A stretch of DNA of 54,432 nucleotides from Ruminococcus sp. (GCA_017620025.1 JAFZRF010000001.1:1-54432), one strand, 5' to 3'. Counted from the stretch's first letter, positions 35,389 through 46,347 are shown. The notes: generated by a model from the letters alone, not told the origin. Program-made: numbers and translations.

Positions 35389-36645
35389 TTAATCTGTAAC
35401 TTTCCTGAAGCAGAGGGTGGCGTTGTGACCGCCGAAGCCGAGTGAGTTTGAAAGCACAGCCTTTACCTCCTGCTCGATGTTGCCGCTTACACAGTAGTCA
35501 AGATCACATTCCTCATCGGGCACCTTGTAGCCGACTGTGGCGTGGATGAATCCCTCCTGTATGCTCTTTGCACATACCACAGCCTCAACTGCGCCTGCTG
35601 CGCCGAGAAGGTGGCCTATCATGGACTTGGTGGAATTGATCTTCACCTTGCCGGCGTCCTCGCCGAATGCCAGCTTTATTGCGGCTGTCTCATACTTGTC
35701 GTTGAGACCGGTGGAGGTACCGTGTGCGTTGATGTAATCGATCTCGGAGGGCTTCAGTCCTGCCTCCTCCATCGCAAGCGACATACCCTTGCCGGCAGCC
35801 TCGCCGGAGGGCATGGGAGATGTCATGTGGTAGCCGTCGCAGGTTGCGCCGTAGCCGGCGATCTCTGCATATATCTTTGCGCCTCTTGCCTTTGCGTGCT
35901 CATACTCCTCAAGAACGAGTATGCCGCTTCCCTCGCCGAGAACGAAACCGTTTCTCTCCTTGTCGAAGGGAATGGAGCAGCGCTCGAGGTCGCCCGACTT
36001 TGTGAGTGCCTTCATGTTGGCGAATGCGCCGAAGGTGAACTCCTCACGGGTGGATTCCGTACCGCCTGCAAGGCATACATCAAGGTAGCCGTCCTTGATC
36101 TTGCGGAAGGCCTCGCCTATGGAATTAGTACCGGTTGCACAGGCTGTGGTAACATCGAAGTTTGCTCCGCGGAAGCCGGTCTTCATGGAGATAGTGCCGG
36201 CAGCCATATTTGATATCATCATGGGAACATAGAAGGCGGATACCCTTCCCGGTCCCTTCTCAAGATACTTGTTGTGCTCGCTGAGCGTGAGATCCATGCC
36301 GCCGATACCGCTGCCGACGATAACGCCTGCACGGTAGGGATCGACATCGGAGAAATCTGTTCCGGCGTCTGTGAGAGCCTCATGTGCCGCAGCGACTGCG
36401 AACTTGGTGAAGCCGTCCATACGCCTTGCTTCCTTCTTGTCAAAGCATCCGGGAACGTCGTAGTAGTCCTCCTCGTTGAAATCACGAACAGCGCCTCTGA
36501 TCTTAATGCCCGTAGCCTCGCTGTCGAAGTTGTCTATAAAGGAGAAGCCGAGCCTGTTTGCCTTTATCCCCTCCCAGAACTTCTCAACGCCTGTTCCAAG
36601 GGGAGTAACAGCGCCCATACCGGTTATTACAACTCTTCTGCTCAT
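35389..36645 (-). CDS. fabF: 3-oxoacyl-ACP synthase II
   Basis: Elongating condensing enzyme of 418 residues. The catalytic triad is Cys169 (TTACATGTNS), His308 (NAHGTST) and His345 (KSMIGHLLGAAG). It begins MSRRVVITGMGAVTPLG. It lies 12 nt before accB and 46 nt after fabG. Confidence 0.97.
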   Translation of the reverse strand: MSRRVVITGMGAVTPLGTGVEKFWEGIKANRLGFSFIDNFDSEATGIKIRGAVRDFNEEDYYDVPGCFDKKEARRMDGFTKFAVAAAHEALTDAGTDFSDVDPYRAGVIVGSGIGGMDLTLSEHNKYLEKGPGRVSAFYVPMMISNMAAGTISMKTGFRGANFDVTTACATGTNSIGEAFRKIKDGYLDVCLAGGTESTREEFTFGAFANMKALTKSGDLERCSIPFDKERNGFVLGEGSGILVLEEYEHAKARGAKIYAEIAGYGATCDGYHMTSPMPSGEAAGKGMSLAMEEAGLKPSEIDYINAHGTSTGLNDKYETAAIKLAFGEDAGKVKINSTKSMIGHLLGAAGAVEAVVCAKSIQEGFIHATVGYKVPDEECDLDYCVSGNIEQEVKAVLSNSLGFGGHNATLCFRKVTD

Positions 36646-36691
36646 ATATTAATCCTTTCTTGCTTCATTGATGGTATTGCCGCTCCTGTCC

Positions 36692-37432
36692 TTACATGGA
36701 AAGACCGCCGGAGATCTCGATGACCTGTCCGGTAACGTAGCTTGCGTCATCGGAGAGAAGGAACGATACTACTGAGGCTATCTCCTCAGGCTCGCCGTAG
36801 CGGCGGAGAGCAACTGCCTCTATCATCTTTGCCTTCAGGTCGTCTGAGAGGACGTCAGTCATGGGGGTGCGGATAAGGCCGGGGGCAACTGCGTTGCAGG
36901 TGATATTCCTTGAACCGAATTCCTTCGCAACGGTCTTGGTCATGCCTATGATAGCTGCCTTTGATGCGGAGTAGTTCACCTGGCCGGGGTTGCCGTAGAG
37001 GCCAGCAACGGAGGATACATTTACTATCCTGCCGTGACGCTGCTTCATCATAACAGATGTAACGAGCTTCATCATATTGTATACGCTCTTCTGGTTGACT
37101 GCGATGACTGCATCGTAGTCCTCCTCCTTCATGCGTGCAAGGAGGCCGTCCTTTGTGATGCCTGCGTTGTTCACAAGTCCGTCTATGCTGCCGAAATCAT
37201 CCTTTACAGCCTTTACCATAGCCTCGCAGTCAGCATACTTCGATACGTCGGCTGCATAGCACTCAACCTTCACGCCGAGAGCCCTGCACTCCTCTGCTAC
37301 TGCTATGGCCTTTTCCTTATCGGAGTCGCTGGGGTAGTGGTTGATAACAATGTCCCAGCCGTCCTTTGCAAGTCTCTTTGCGATGCAGGCGCCTATTCCC
37401 TGAGAAGCGCCGGTCACGATAACTGCTGCCAT
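36692..37432 (-). CDS. fabG: 3-oxoacyl-ACP reductase
   Basis: NADPH-dependent short-chain dehydrogenase of 246 residues. TGASQGIG (7-14) binds the cofactor. Catalytic Ser140, Tyr154 and Lys158 are in place (VSSVAG, YSASK). It follows two small unknown genes in the operon. Confidence 0.97.
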   Translation of the reverse strand: MAAVIVTGASQGIGACIAKRLAKDGWDIVINHYPSDSDKEKAIAVAEECRALGVKVECYAADVSKYADCEAMVKAVKDDFGSIDGLVNNAGITKDGLLARMKEEDYDAVIAVNQKSVYNMMKLVTSVMMKQRHGRIVNVSSVAGLYGNPGQVNYSASKAAIIGMTKTVAKEFGSRNITCNAVAPGLIRTPMTDVLSDDLKAKMIEAVALRRYGEPEEIASVVSFLLSDDASYVTGQVIEISGGLSM

Positions 37433-37452
37433 AATAATTACCTCCGTTTACT

Positions 37453-37662
37453 TTATACTTCTGTCTCGAAAACAAGGTCATACTCTGCCACCGCTCCGTG
37501 AGATCCTCTGAGCCCTACGGGAAGCATCCCCTTGTAGGAGTAGCCCTTTGCGGCATAGGAGTCGATGACCTCACGGGGGCTCATTACCCCGCGGCCGTCA
37601 GAATAGCCGTAGCGTCCTGACAGTCCGGTTATCGAAACTCTGACATATTCATATTTCTTCAT
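37453..37662 (-). CDS. Small DUF4177-like protein
   Basis: A 69-residue protein: MKKYEYVRVSITG, then SPREVIDSYAAKGYSYKGM and the ending AEYDLVFETEV. The beta-helix-beta pattern with a K-Y-E-Y start and G-Y/W mid motif resembles DUF4177. It is a paralogue of the next gene upstream, with matching order of motifs. Function unknown. Confidence 0.7.
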   Translation of the reverse strand: MKKYEYVRVSITGLSGRYGYSDGRGVMSPREVIDSYAAKGYSYKGMLPVGLRGSHGAVAEYDLVFETEV

Positions 37663-37680
37663 CAGATATCTCCGTCAGTT

Positions 37681-37914
37681 TCAGTCTTCTATCTCGTATA
37701 CAACGTTCAGGGCAGTATCCCTCTCAAATACCATATCGTATTCATAAAGGGCCTGAGCGTAGCTGCTTACCGGAACGATACATTTCAGTCCGTATCCTCT
37801 TGCAGCAAGATCCTTTATAACTTCACGGGGATACTTGCTCCTGCCGTTTATCCTTGCACGGTAAGAGAATCCGAAGACCTTTCTTCTTACTCTTATGAAC
37901 TTATACTGCTTCAT
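37681..37914 (-). CDS. Small DUF4177-like protein, paralogue
   Basis: A 77-residue protein: MKQYKFIRVRRKVFG, REVIKDLAARGYGLKCIVPV and YEYDMVFER, aligned by eye with the neighbour at 37453. Its start overlaps the fabK stop (ATGA), so it is translated with the fatty acid operon. Confidence 0.7.
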   Translation of the reverse strand: MKQYKFIRVRRKVFGFSYRARINGRSKYPREVIKDLAARGYGLKCIVPVSSYAQALYEYDMVFERDTALNVVYEIED

Positions 37915-38846
37915 TTTGCAATACCGAGCAGAACTTCAGCTCCGTCGTTGATCTCCCTTACGATATCGGCGCAGGATTTCATTTCGTTCACCATGCCTGC
38001 GATCGCGCCGCAGAGGAAGGAGCCTGACTCAACATTGCCGTCTACTACTGCTCTGCGGAGAGCACCGACTGTCAGCTCCTCAAATGCTTCGGGAGTGAGT
38101 GTTCCGTTCTTCTCGCCCTCTGCGAGCTGCTTTGCGAACCTCGTCTTTATTCCGCGGCAGGGATGACCAGTATAGCGTCCTGTAACGATGCTGTCGGTAT
38201 CCTTGGCCTTGAGAACGAGTTCCTTGAAGGTGGGATGTATCTGAGCCTCCTCCGATGCGAGGAAGCGTGTGCCTATCTGTACGCCCTCTGCGCCGAGCAT
38301 GAATGATGCCGCCATACCTCTGCCGTCAGCTATGCCTCCGGCTGCGATAACGGGTATCTCTACTGCGTCAGCGACCTGGGGAACGAGACACATGGTCGTA
38401 TTCTCTCCGATATGTCCGCCCGACTCTGTGCCCTCTGCAACTACTGCATCGGCACCTGCACGCTCCATGCGCTTTGCAAGTGCAACGGAGGGTACTACGG
38501 GGATTACTCTTACTCCGGCATTCTTCCATGCCTCCATGTACTTTCCGGGGTTGCCGGCGCCTGTGGTAACGACCTTTACGCCCTCGTCGATAACGAGCTG
38601 GGCGAGGTCATCGGCATTGGGGCTCATAAGCATGACATTGACACCGAAGGTCTTGCCGCCGACAGCGTCCCTGCACTGGCGTATCTGGTCACGGAGGTAG
38701 TCTATCGGAGCGTTGCCGCCTGCGATAAGTCCTACTCCTCCTGCATTGGTGACTGCCGCTGCAAGGGTATGTTCAGCGACCCATGCCATACCGCCCTGGA
38801 TTATAGGGTATTCGCAGTCAAGTAGTCTGGTTATACGTGTTTTCAT
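37911..38846 (-). CDS. fabK: Enoyl-ACP reductase II
   Basis: FMN-dependent enoyl reductase of the nitronate monooxygenase fold, 311 residues. It starts with LLDCEYPIIQGGMAWVAEHT and has AAGGIADGRGMAASFMLGAE for FMN phosphate binding. No fabI is in the window, so this should be the step's enzyme, which usually makes cells resistant to triclosan. Confidence 0.93.
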   Translation of the reverse strand: MKTRITRLLDCEYPIIQGGMAWVAEHTLAAAVTNAGGVGLIAGGNAPIDYLRDQIRQCRDAVGGKTFGVNVMLMSPNADDLAQLVIDEGVKVVTTGAGNPGKYMEAWKNAGVRVIPVVPSVALAKRMERAGADAVVAEGTESGGHIGENTTMCLVPQVADAVEIPVIAAGGIADGRGMAASFMLGAEGVQIGTRFLASEEAQIHPTFKELVLKAKDTDSIVTGRYTGHPCRGIKTRFAKQLAEGEKNGTLTPEAFEELTVGALRRAVVDGNVESGSFLCGAIAGMVNEMKSCADIVREINDGAEVLLGIAK

Positions 38847-38864
38847 AGATATCTCCTTTCTGCA

Positions 38865-39851
38865 TCAATACTCCACAATTACACAGCCGCTTGTGAGACC
38901 TGAGCCGAATCCGATGAACGCCAGCTTCTGTCCGCGCTGTATCATGCCCTTCTCTACAGCCTCATTGAACGCCAGCGGGATCGACGAGCTCGAGGTATTG
39001 CCGAAATGGTCGAGAGTTATCACGAACCTCTCCATAGGCAACTCGAACTTCTTTGCGGCAGTTTCGATTATACGTACATTTGCCTGATGAGGTATGAACC
39101 AGTCGATATCGTCCTTTGTTATGCCGATCTTCTCTGCAGCTGCCTCGAATGCAGCCGGGAGAGCCTTTGTAGCGAACTTGTAGACCTCCCTGCCGTCCTG
39201 ATAGAGCTTGTGAAGGCCTCTGTCGGGGAAGCCGTCCTCAAAGTCAGTCTCTATCGCTACCTCGGGAGCTACTCTCACGTTGCGGGCACAGAGGAAATGA
39301 GCGCCTGTGCCGTCGGAGGTGAGATGTGAGGAGAACAGCTTGTCGGAACGCTCCACGACTATTGCTCCTGCGCCGTCTCCGAAGAGTACGCAGGTCGAGC
39401 GGTCGGTGAAGTCGGTGAATCTCGAAAGCGCCTCTGAAGCGATAACGAGTGCATACTTCATCGAGCTGTCAGTCTCAAGGAACCTTCTTGCGGTATCGAC
39501 AGCATATACGAATCCGGAACAGCCGACGTTCATATCGAATGCGGCTGCATTCACTGCGCCTGTCTCACGCTGGATAACGCTTGATATGCTCGGCGTCAGG
39601 AATTCGGAAGTGACGGTAGTAGTGATGATAAGACCAATATCAACCGGATCTATACCGGCTCTCTCTATCGCCTGCTTTGCCGCATGAGCGCCCATATACC
39701 ATACAGGCTCCCATCCTGCCATATGTCTTTCGCATATTCCTGTGCGTGTACGGATCCATTCATCGCTGGTATCCACGAATCTTGTGAAGTCGTCATTGGT
39801 CAGCGTCTGCTCCGGAACGTAGCAGCCTGTACCAAGAATGTTTATTCCCAT
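38865..39851 (-). CDS. fabH: 3-oxoacyl-ACP synthase III
   Basis: Starts fatty acid synthesis from acyl-CoA and malonyl-ACP. The 328-residue protein has Cys111 (NVGCSGF), His255 (IPHQAN) and Asn285 (FGNTSS). It is the first gene of the operon; AGGAGAG lies before the ATG. Confidence 0.97.
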   Translation of the reverse strand: MGINILGTGCYVPEQTLTNDDFTRFVDTSDEWIRTRTGICERHMAGWEPVWYMGAHAAKQAIERAGIDPVDIGLIITTTVTSEFLTPSISSVIQRETGAVNAAAFDMNVGCSGFVYAVDTARRFLETDSSMKYALVIASEALSRFTDFTDRSTCVLFGDGAGAIVVERSDKLFSSHLTSDGTGAHFLCARNVRVAPEVAIETDFEDGFPDRGLHKLYQDGREVYKFATKALPAAFEAAAEKIGITKDDIDWFIPHQANVRIIETAAKKFELPMERFVITLDHFGNTSSSSIPLAFNEAVEKGMIQRGQKLAFIGFGSGLTSGCVIVEY

Positions 39852-39955
39852 TCTGCTCTCCTTTTATCAGAAAAATAAAAAAACAGTTGTAAATCCTGAA
39901 AATATGTGTTATATTATTATTGTACACCGGATCGGCATACAGTAATACATATTCT

Positions 39956-39984
39956 ATTATAAACCAAATTTGCTCTTTTTGCAA
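39956..39984 (-). promoter_or_regulatory. Promoter of fatty acid operon
   Basis: TTGCAA (39979-39984), 17 nt, TATAAT (39956-39961) on the minus strand. TGTACACC at 39921-39928 lies about 25 nt past the expected start; its complement GGTGTACA stands at 40082-40089 before fabD. Confidence 0.7.
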
Positions 39985-40116
39985 CGATTATTTATTCCTT
40001 TGATCCGGAGCCTCTGAAAACTCGTCATTCTGCACAGTTGTGACTGTTTAATAGCCGACGGTTTTGTAAGGCTTGTCTTATGGTGTACATAACACAGAAA
40101 GGAAGTTACAAACACT

Positions 40117-41031
40117 ATGACTATTGCACTTTTTTCCGGTCAGGGCTCTCAGTACCCCGGCATGGGCAGGGATATCGTCGAGGCCGATCCGGAGCTTGGC
40201 GCAGTTTACGACATCGGCTCAGAGGTTCTCGGAAAGGATCTCCGTGCCATATCCTTCGACAGCACTCCCGAAGAACTCGCCCTTACGATAAACGCTCAGC
40301 CGGCAGTTATGGCAGCATCTATGATATGCCTCCTTGCCGCTCACAAGAAGGGCTTCAGGTATCAGGCTGTCGCAGGCCATTCACTCGGCGAATACGCAGC
40401 TATGTATGCGGCAGGCATACTCACTCCGCAGGAGGCCTTCCGCATCATCAAGATAAGGAGCGAGGCTATGGACGAGGCTGCCCGTGAGCACAAGGGCTCA
40501 ATGGCGGCTATACTCAAGCTCGAGCCGAAGCAGGTAGAGGAGATTTGCAACAAGGCAAAGCACTATGTTGCCCCCGTCAACTACAACTCCCCGCAGCAGA
40601 CCGTCATCGCCGGCACTCCCGAGGGCATCGAGGAGGTAACTCCGGCATTCAATGAACTGAAGGCAAAGGTAGTCCCGCTGAAGGTCGCAGGTGCATTCCA
40701 CTCAAGACTGATGAAGACCGCCGCCGACAAGTTCTATGAGGGCATCAAGGACGCTGAGTTCCGCAAGCCGGTTGCAGGCATAAAGTTCTACTCAAACCTC
40801 CTCGGCAAGGAATTCAACGACTACGACCACTTCCCCTCACTGCTCGCAAGACATATCAGTTCGCCCGTCCGCTTCACCGACGAGCTGAACGCTATAAAGA
40901 ACGCCGGCTTCAATACCTTTGTTGAATTCGGCCCCGGCAAGACTCTGACAGGACTCGTGAAGAAGACACTCGATGAAGTGACAGCTTACAATATCGAAAA
41001 CGCCGAAACTCTTGAGAAAGCTGAATTCTGA
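40117..41031 (+). CDS. fabD: Malonyl-CoA:ACP transacylase
   Basis: Loads malonyl onto ACP. The 304-residue protein has FSGQGSQYPGMG near the start, Ser89 in GHSLGEYAA and His195 in GAFHSRLM. It stands apart from the other fab genes, divergent from fabH, and leads an operon with shikimate genes. AAAGGAAG precedes the ATG. Confidence 0.96.
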   Translation: MTIALFSGQGSQYPGMGRDIVEADPELGAVYDIGSEVLGKDLRAISFDSTPEELALTINAQPAVMAASMICLLAAHKKGFRYQAVAGHSLGEYAAMYAAGILTPQEAFRIIKIRSEAMDEAAREHKGSMAAILKLEPKQVEEICNKAKHYVAPVNYNSPQQTVIAGTPEGIEEVTPAFNELKAKVVPLKVAGAFHSRLMKTAADKFYEGIKDAEFRKPVAGIKFYSNLLGKEFNDYDHFPSLLARHISSPVRFTDELNAIKNAGFNTFVEFGPGKTLTGLVKKTLDEVTAYNIENAETLEKAEF

Positions 41032-41039
41032 GGTACACC

Positions 41040-41876
41040 ATGAAAAAATTTGCTCTTATAGGCCATCCCATCGGACATTCCATGTCACCGCTGATACACG
41101 AGAAGCTCTTTGCTCTCAGCGGCATGAAGGACTGTGACTACAGCCTCATCGACATCGATCCGGCTGATATCCCCGCAAGCGGCGAGCTGATACGTTCACA
41201 CTGCGGCATGAATGTCACCATACCGCACAAGCAGTCCGTCATAGCTCTCATGGACGAGCTTGATGTTACAGCAAAGCGCTACAACTCTGTCAACTGCATA
41301 AAAAACGAGAACGGAAAGCTTATCGGCTACAATACCGACTGCACCGGATTCCTGCGCTCGGCAGAGGCTCTCCCGCTCGGCGGCAATGTACTTCTCATCG
41401 GCTGCGGCGGAGTAGGAAGAATGATGGCCATAGAGACCGCTCTCCACGGCGGAAGTCTTACCATAGGCATAATCCCGCAGGACAGAGCTCTCGCTGAGAA
41501 GGCAAGAGAAGAGATACTCGCCGCCTGCCCCGAAGCTTCCGTCTGCATCGAGGAGACCTCCGCACTTGACGGAGATTTCGACCTTATGATAAACGCTACC
41601 CCTGTGGGTATGTACCCGAAGACAGAGGCCTGCGCCGTTCCCGACAGTATCATAGAGCGCTGCGGTTCCTTCTTCGATGCGGTATACAACCCGACCGACA
41701 CCCTGCTGATACGCAAGGCAAAGGCTCTCGGCAGAACAGCCGTAGGCGGCGCTGCCATGCTCGTATATCAGGCAGTAAAGGCACATGAGATATGGTACGG
41801 CGGAGAATTCAGCTCAGAGGATATCGCTCCGATCATCACTGATGTGGAGAACGCCGTTGCCGCCATGAACAAGTGA
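41040..41876 (+). CDS. aroE: Shikimate dehydrogenase
   Basis: Reduces 3-dehydroshikimate to shikimate with NADPH. The 278-residue protein has GHPIGHSMSPLIHEKLF and NVTIPHK (with the catalytic Lys), plus LIGCGGVGRMMA as nucleotide loop and NATPVGM. It is 8 nt after fabD. Confidence 0.95.
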   Translation: MKKFALIGHPIGHSMSPLIHEKLFALSGMKDCDYSLIDIDPADIPASGELIRSHCGMNVTIPHKQSVIALMDELDVTAKRYNSVNCIKNENGKLIGYNTDCTGFLRSAEALPLGGNVLLIGCGGVGRMMAIETALHGGSLTIGIIPQDRALAEKAREEILAACPEASVCIEETSALDGDFDLMINATPVGMYPKTEACAVPDSIIERCGSFFDAVYNPTDTLLIRKAKALGRTAVGGAAMLVYQAVKAHEIWYGGEFSSEDIAPIITDVENAVAAMNK

Positions 41877-41898
41877 GAGCGCTGAAAGGATGAATGAT

Positions 41899-42399
41899 AT
41901 GACAGTATTCTTATGCGGATTCATGGGCTGCGGAAAATCGACTGCCGGCAAGCTCGCTGCCCGAAAGCTCGGCTGCGGCTTCTGCGATACCGATGATCTC
42001 ATCGTTGAGGATCAGGGTATGCCGATACCTGAGATATTCGCTCAGAAGGGTGAGCCGTATTTCCGTGAAGTCGAGGCAAGGATAGTGAAGGAGGTCTGCG
42101 GGAAGCAGGCTGTGGTAGCCTGCGGAGGAGGAGCTCTCCTCAATCCCGATACCGCCGCCGCTGCCGCAAAGGCAGGCCCGGTCATCTTCCTCGACGCCGA
42201 TTTCGATACCTGCTATGAGCGCATATCCGGCGACAGCAACCGCCCCATCGCCGCCTCCTCCACCCGTGAGGAGCTGCTGGAGCGTTTCAATACCCGCCGT
42301 GAGATATATCTGAAGCATTCAACAGTTACCGTGGACTGCTCCGGCAGCCCCATGCAGACAGCCGAGCGCATCGCAGAGGCTGCAAGACTGCACAGATAA
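41899..42399 (+). CDS. aroK: Shikimate kinase
   Basis: Phosphorylates shikimate at O3. It is 166 residues from the ATG at 41899, with P-loop GFMGCGKST (7-15), DTDDLI, the FR/ARE part around YFREVEARI and GGGALL. An ATG 9 nt earlier overlaps the AAAGGA site, so the later one is preferred. The aroE-aroK pair gives two successive steps. Confidence 0.95.
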   Translation: MTVFLCGFMGCGKSTAGKLAARKLGCGFCDTDDLIVEDQGMPIPEIFAQKGEPYFREVEARIVKEVCGKQAVVACGGGALLNPDTAAAAAKAGPVIFLDADFDTCYERISGDSNRPIAASSTREELLERFNTRREIYLKHSTVTVDCSGSPMQTAERIAEAARLHR

Positions 42400-42411
42400 C
42401 AAGGAGTTACT

Positions 42412-43584
42412 ATGCTTATTTATAACGCAAAGATAATCACTATGGACGAGGCCGGCACCATTGAAAACGGCTGGCTTCTTACAGAGGACGGAAAGATAAG
42501 CGCCTTCGGTGCAGGCAGTCCCGAGGATATCCCTGAGGATGCCTTCAACGCACAGGGCGGCACTCTCCTTCCCGGCTTCATCGACGCCCATACCCACCTC
42601 GGCATCATCGAGGACGGGCTCGGCTTCGAGGGCGACGACTGCAACGAGACCAACGATCCCTTCATGCCGCAGCTCCGTGCTCTTGACGGCGTGAATCCCT
42701 TTGACCGCTGCTTTGACGAGGCAAGGAACAGGGGCATAACCGCTGCCGCCGTAAGCCCGGGAAGCGCCAATCCCTGCGGCGGAGAGATATGTGTGCTCAA
42801 GACCGCCGGCCGCTGTGCCGATCAGATGCTGATACGCTCCTGCGGTATCAAGTTCGCTCTCGGTGAGAATCCCAAGCACGAATACAACGACAGAGGCGAG
42901 CTGCCCCGCACACGTATGGGCACTGCTGCCGTTATCCGTGAGGGTCTCCACAAGGCAAGACGCTATGCTCATGATATGGACAGATACTACTCCGACAACG
43001 ACGACTGCGAGCCGCCGGAGTACGATATCAAGTGCGAGGCTCTGATGAAGCTCCTTGACAGGAAGCAGAAGGCCTTCTTCCACTGTCACCGTGCAGACGA
43101 TATCTGCACCGCTCTCCGCATAGCAAAGGAGTTCTCCGTTGAAGCCGTTATCATACACGGCACAGAGGGCTCCCGCATCGCAGACATCCTCGCTGAGGAG
43201 GAGGTACCCGTCATCTGCGGCCCCCTGCTCTGCGACCGCTGCAAGCCGGAGATGCGTGAGCTCGAGCTTGAGAACGCCTGCGGACTCATCCGTGCGGGCG
43301 TAAATACAGCTATATGCACCGACCATACAGTAACACCGATACAGTACCTTCCCATCTCCGCAAAGGCGGCAGTAAAGGGGGGGCTCAGTACAGGAGAAGC
43401 CCTCAGGGCGCTGACAGCAGCTCCGGCTGAGATACTCGGTATAATAGATACCACAGGCAGTATCGCTGCCGGAAAGGACGCCGATCTTCAGCTCTACCGC
43501 AAGGGAGATGATCCTCTCGATCTTATGACAGAGCCTGCGCTCGTTATGATAAGCGGGGAGGTCTGCCGGAAGGAGCTGATCTGA
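42412..43584 (+). CDS. Amidohydrolase family protein
   Basis: A 390-residue metal-dependent hydrolase. Metal ligands are visible: His60 and His62 in DAHTHLG, HCHRADD in the middle, HGTEG and CTDH towards the end. The C-terminal beta domain has AGKDADLQLY. The family acts on cyclic amides and related bonds, including imidazolonepropionase-like enzymes; the substrate is unknown. It is 12 nt after aroK and its stop overlaps the next start (TGATG). Confidence 0.88.
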   Translation: MLIYNAKIITMDEAGTIENGWLLTEDGKISAFGAGSPEDIPEDAFNAQGGTLLPGFIDAHTHLGIIEDGLGFEGDDCNETNDPFMPQLRALDGVNPFDRCFDEARNRGITAAAVSPGSANPCGGEICVLKTAGRCADQMLIRSCGIKFALGENPKHEYNDRGELPRTRMGTAAVIREGLHKARRYAHDMDRYYSDNDDCEPPEYDIKCEALMKLLDRKQKAFFHCHRADDICTALRIAKEFSVEAVIIHGTEGSRIADILAEEEVPVICGPLLCDRCKPEMRELELENACGLIRAGVNTAICTDHTVTPIQYLPISAKAAVKGGLSTGEALRALTAAPAEILGIIDTTGSIAAGKDADLQLYRKGDDPLDLMTEPALVMISGEVCRKELI

Positions 43585-44546
43585 TGAAGCACCGGCTCAC
43601 CGCACTGATAACTGCGGCTGCGACCGCCGCTCTCTCCGCTGCGATAACCGCAGAGGCACTATCAGTGAAGACAGGCGGCAGCACGCTCACCTATGAAGTC
43701 GTCAGCGGATACGACGATCTGCTGACGGACGGCATAACAGGCGCTGCCGAGATAACAGGCATGAGCGATCCGCCGGAAGCTCTCGTTATCCCCGCCTACG
43801 CTGAGACAGGTCAGGAGAGCCTTGTGTTCGCCGCTGTCGGCGAAAAGGCTTTCATGGGACTGACAAACGTAACTTCGGTAAGCTTTCCGGACACCATAGT
43901 CAGCATCGGAGATTCAGCCTTTGCAGGCTGTCTCGCTCTTGAAAGAGTAACGCTCCCGGCATCGGTCACAAACATAGGCGTAAAGGTCTTCGTAAGCTGT
44001 TCGCAGCTGAAATACGCAGATCTCGGCGCCGAAGGCTCAAAGCTGAAGGCCATACCCGAGAACTGCTTCTCCTCCTGCACCAACCTCACTGAGGTAAGGA
44101 TGCCGGAAGGACTTGTCGGCATCGGCAAAGAGGCCTTCTACGGCTGCACCTCGCTGAGATCGGTCACAGTACCGTCAACGGTGCAGTTCATCGGAGAAAA
44201 CGCTATAGGTCTCCGCACCAACCGTGTAAACAACATGATCGAGCCTGTCCCCGGATTCATAATATTCGGAAAGAAAGGCACTGCAGCAGAGAGCTACGCA
44301 AAGGGCAAGGGCATAGACTTCATCGATACCGAAGCAACGCCCGCCGGCGACGTGAATATGGACGGCTTTGTGGATTCCTCCGACGCTTCCCTGGTGCTCT
44401 CGGAATATGCCGACCTCGCAACGGGAGGAAAGTCATCGTTCACTGCGGCACAGCGATTCCTTGCAGACGTTGACAAAAGCGGAGAGACGGATTCCTCCGA
44501 CGCATCACAGATACTTATCATCTATGCGGAAAACGCAACGGCGTGA
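43584..44546 (+). CDS. BspA-like leucine-rich repeat protein with dockerin
   Basis: A 320-residue secreted protein. The signal peptide covers about 1-26. Residues 75-225 hold four or five BspA/LRR_5 repeats (VGEKAFMGLTNVTSVSFPDT, IGDSAFAGCLALERVTLPAS and so on). Residues 255-320 are a type I dockerin with two loops, GDVNMDGFVDSSD and DVDKSGETDSSD. It should attach to a cohesin on the cell surface or scaffoldin. It shares a TGATG overlap with a cytosolic amidohydrolase gene, which is odd for an exported protein. Confidence 0.88.
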   Translation: MKHRLTALITAAATAALSAAITAEALSVKTGGSTLTYEVVSGYDDLLTDGITGAAEITGMSDPPEALVIPAYAETGQESLVFAAVGEKAFMGLTNVTSVSFPDTIVSIGDSAFAGCLALERVTLPASVTNIGVKVFVSCSQLKYADLGAEGSKLKAIPENCFSSCTNLTEVRMPEGLVGIGKEAFYGCTSLRSVTVPSTVQFIGENAIGLRTNRVNNMIEPVPGFIIFGKKGTAAESYAKGKGIDFIDTEATPAGDVNMDGFVDSSDASLVLSEYADLATGGKSSFTAAQRFLADVDKSGETDSSDASQILIIYAENATA

Positions 44547-44594
44547 ATGGAACCGATGTCTCTGTTTCATTCACTAAAAAAAGAATAATTGACG

Positions 44595-44623
44595 CGGAGC
44601 CCGTAAAACCGGGCTCCGTTTTT
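44595..44623 (+). terminator. Terminator of fabD-aro-dockerin operon
   Basis: CGGAGCCC-GTAAAACC-GGGCTCCG followed by five T, 50 nt after the stop. Confidence 0.9.
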
Positions 44624-44741
44624 CTTCTCCTTTTCCGTACACAAATCATTTTACCATTGTTCCGGAAACTGATTGCTTTTTTTGTCAAAAACCGACGCTA
44701 ATGAACAGATTATTTTTATATCCCCTTTTACCTCTCATCTA

Positions 44742-44770
44742 TTGACAGAACAGCAAAAAATTGGTATCAT
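44742..44770 (+). promoter_or_regulatory. Promoter of guaB
   Basis: TTGACA (44742-44747), 17 nt, TATCAT (44765-44770). The short leader shows no guanine riboswitch. Confidence 0.7.
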
Positions 44771-44782
44771 TAAAGGTAATAA

Positions 44783-46282
<1,500 letters not shown>

Positions 46283-46295
46283 CATTACGCATTAC

Positions 46296-46321
46296 AGCGG
46301 GCCTTCGGGTCCGCTTTTTTT
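46296..46321 (+). terminator. Terminator of guaB
   Basis: AGCGGGCC-TTCG-GGTCCGCT then seven T. Confidence 0.92.
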
Positions 46322-46347
46322 GCAAGGTTTTATTAACACTTTCCCCC

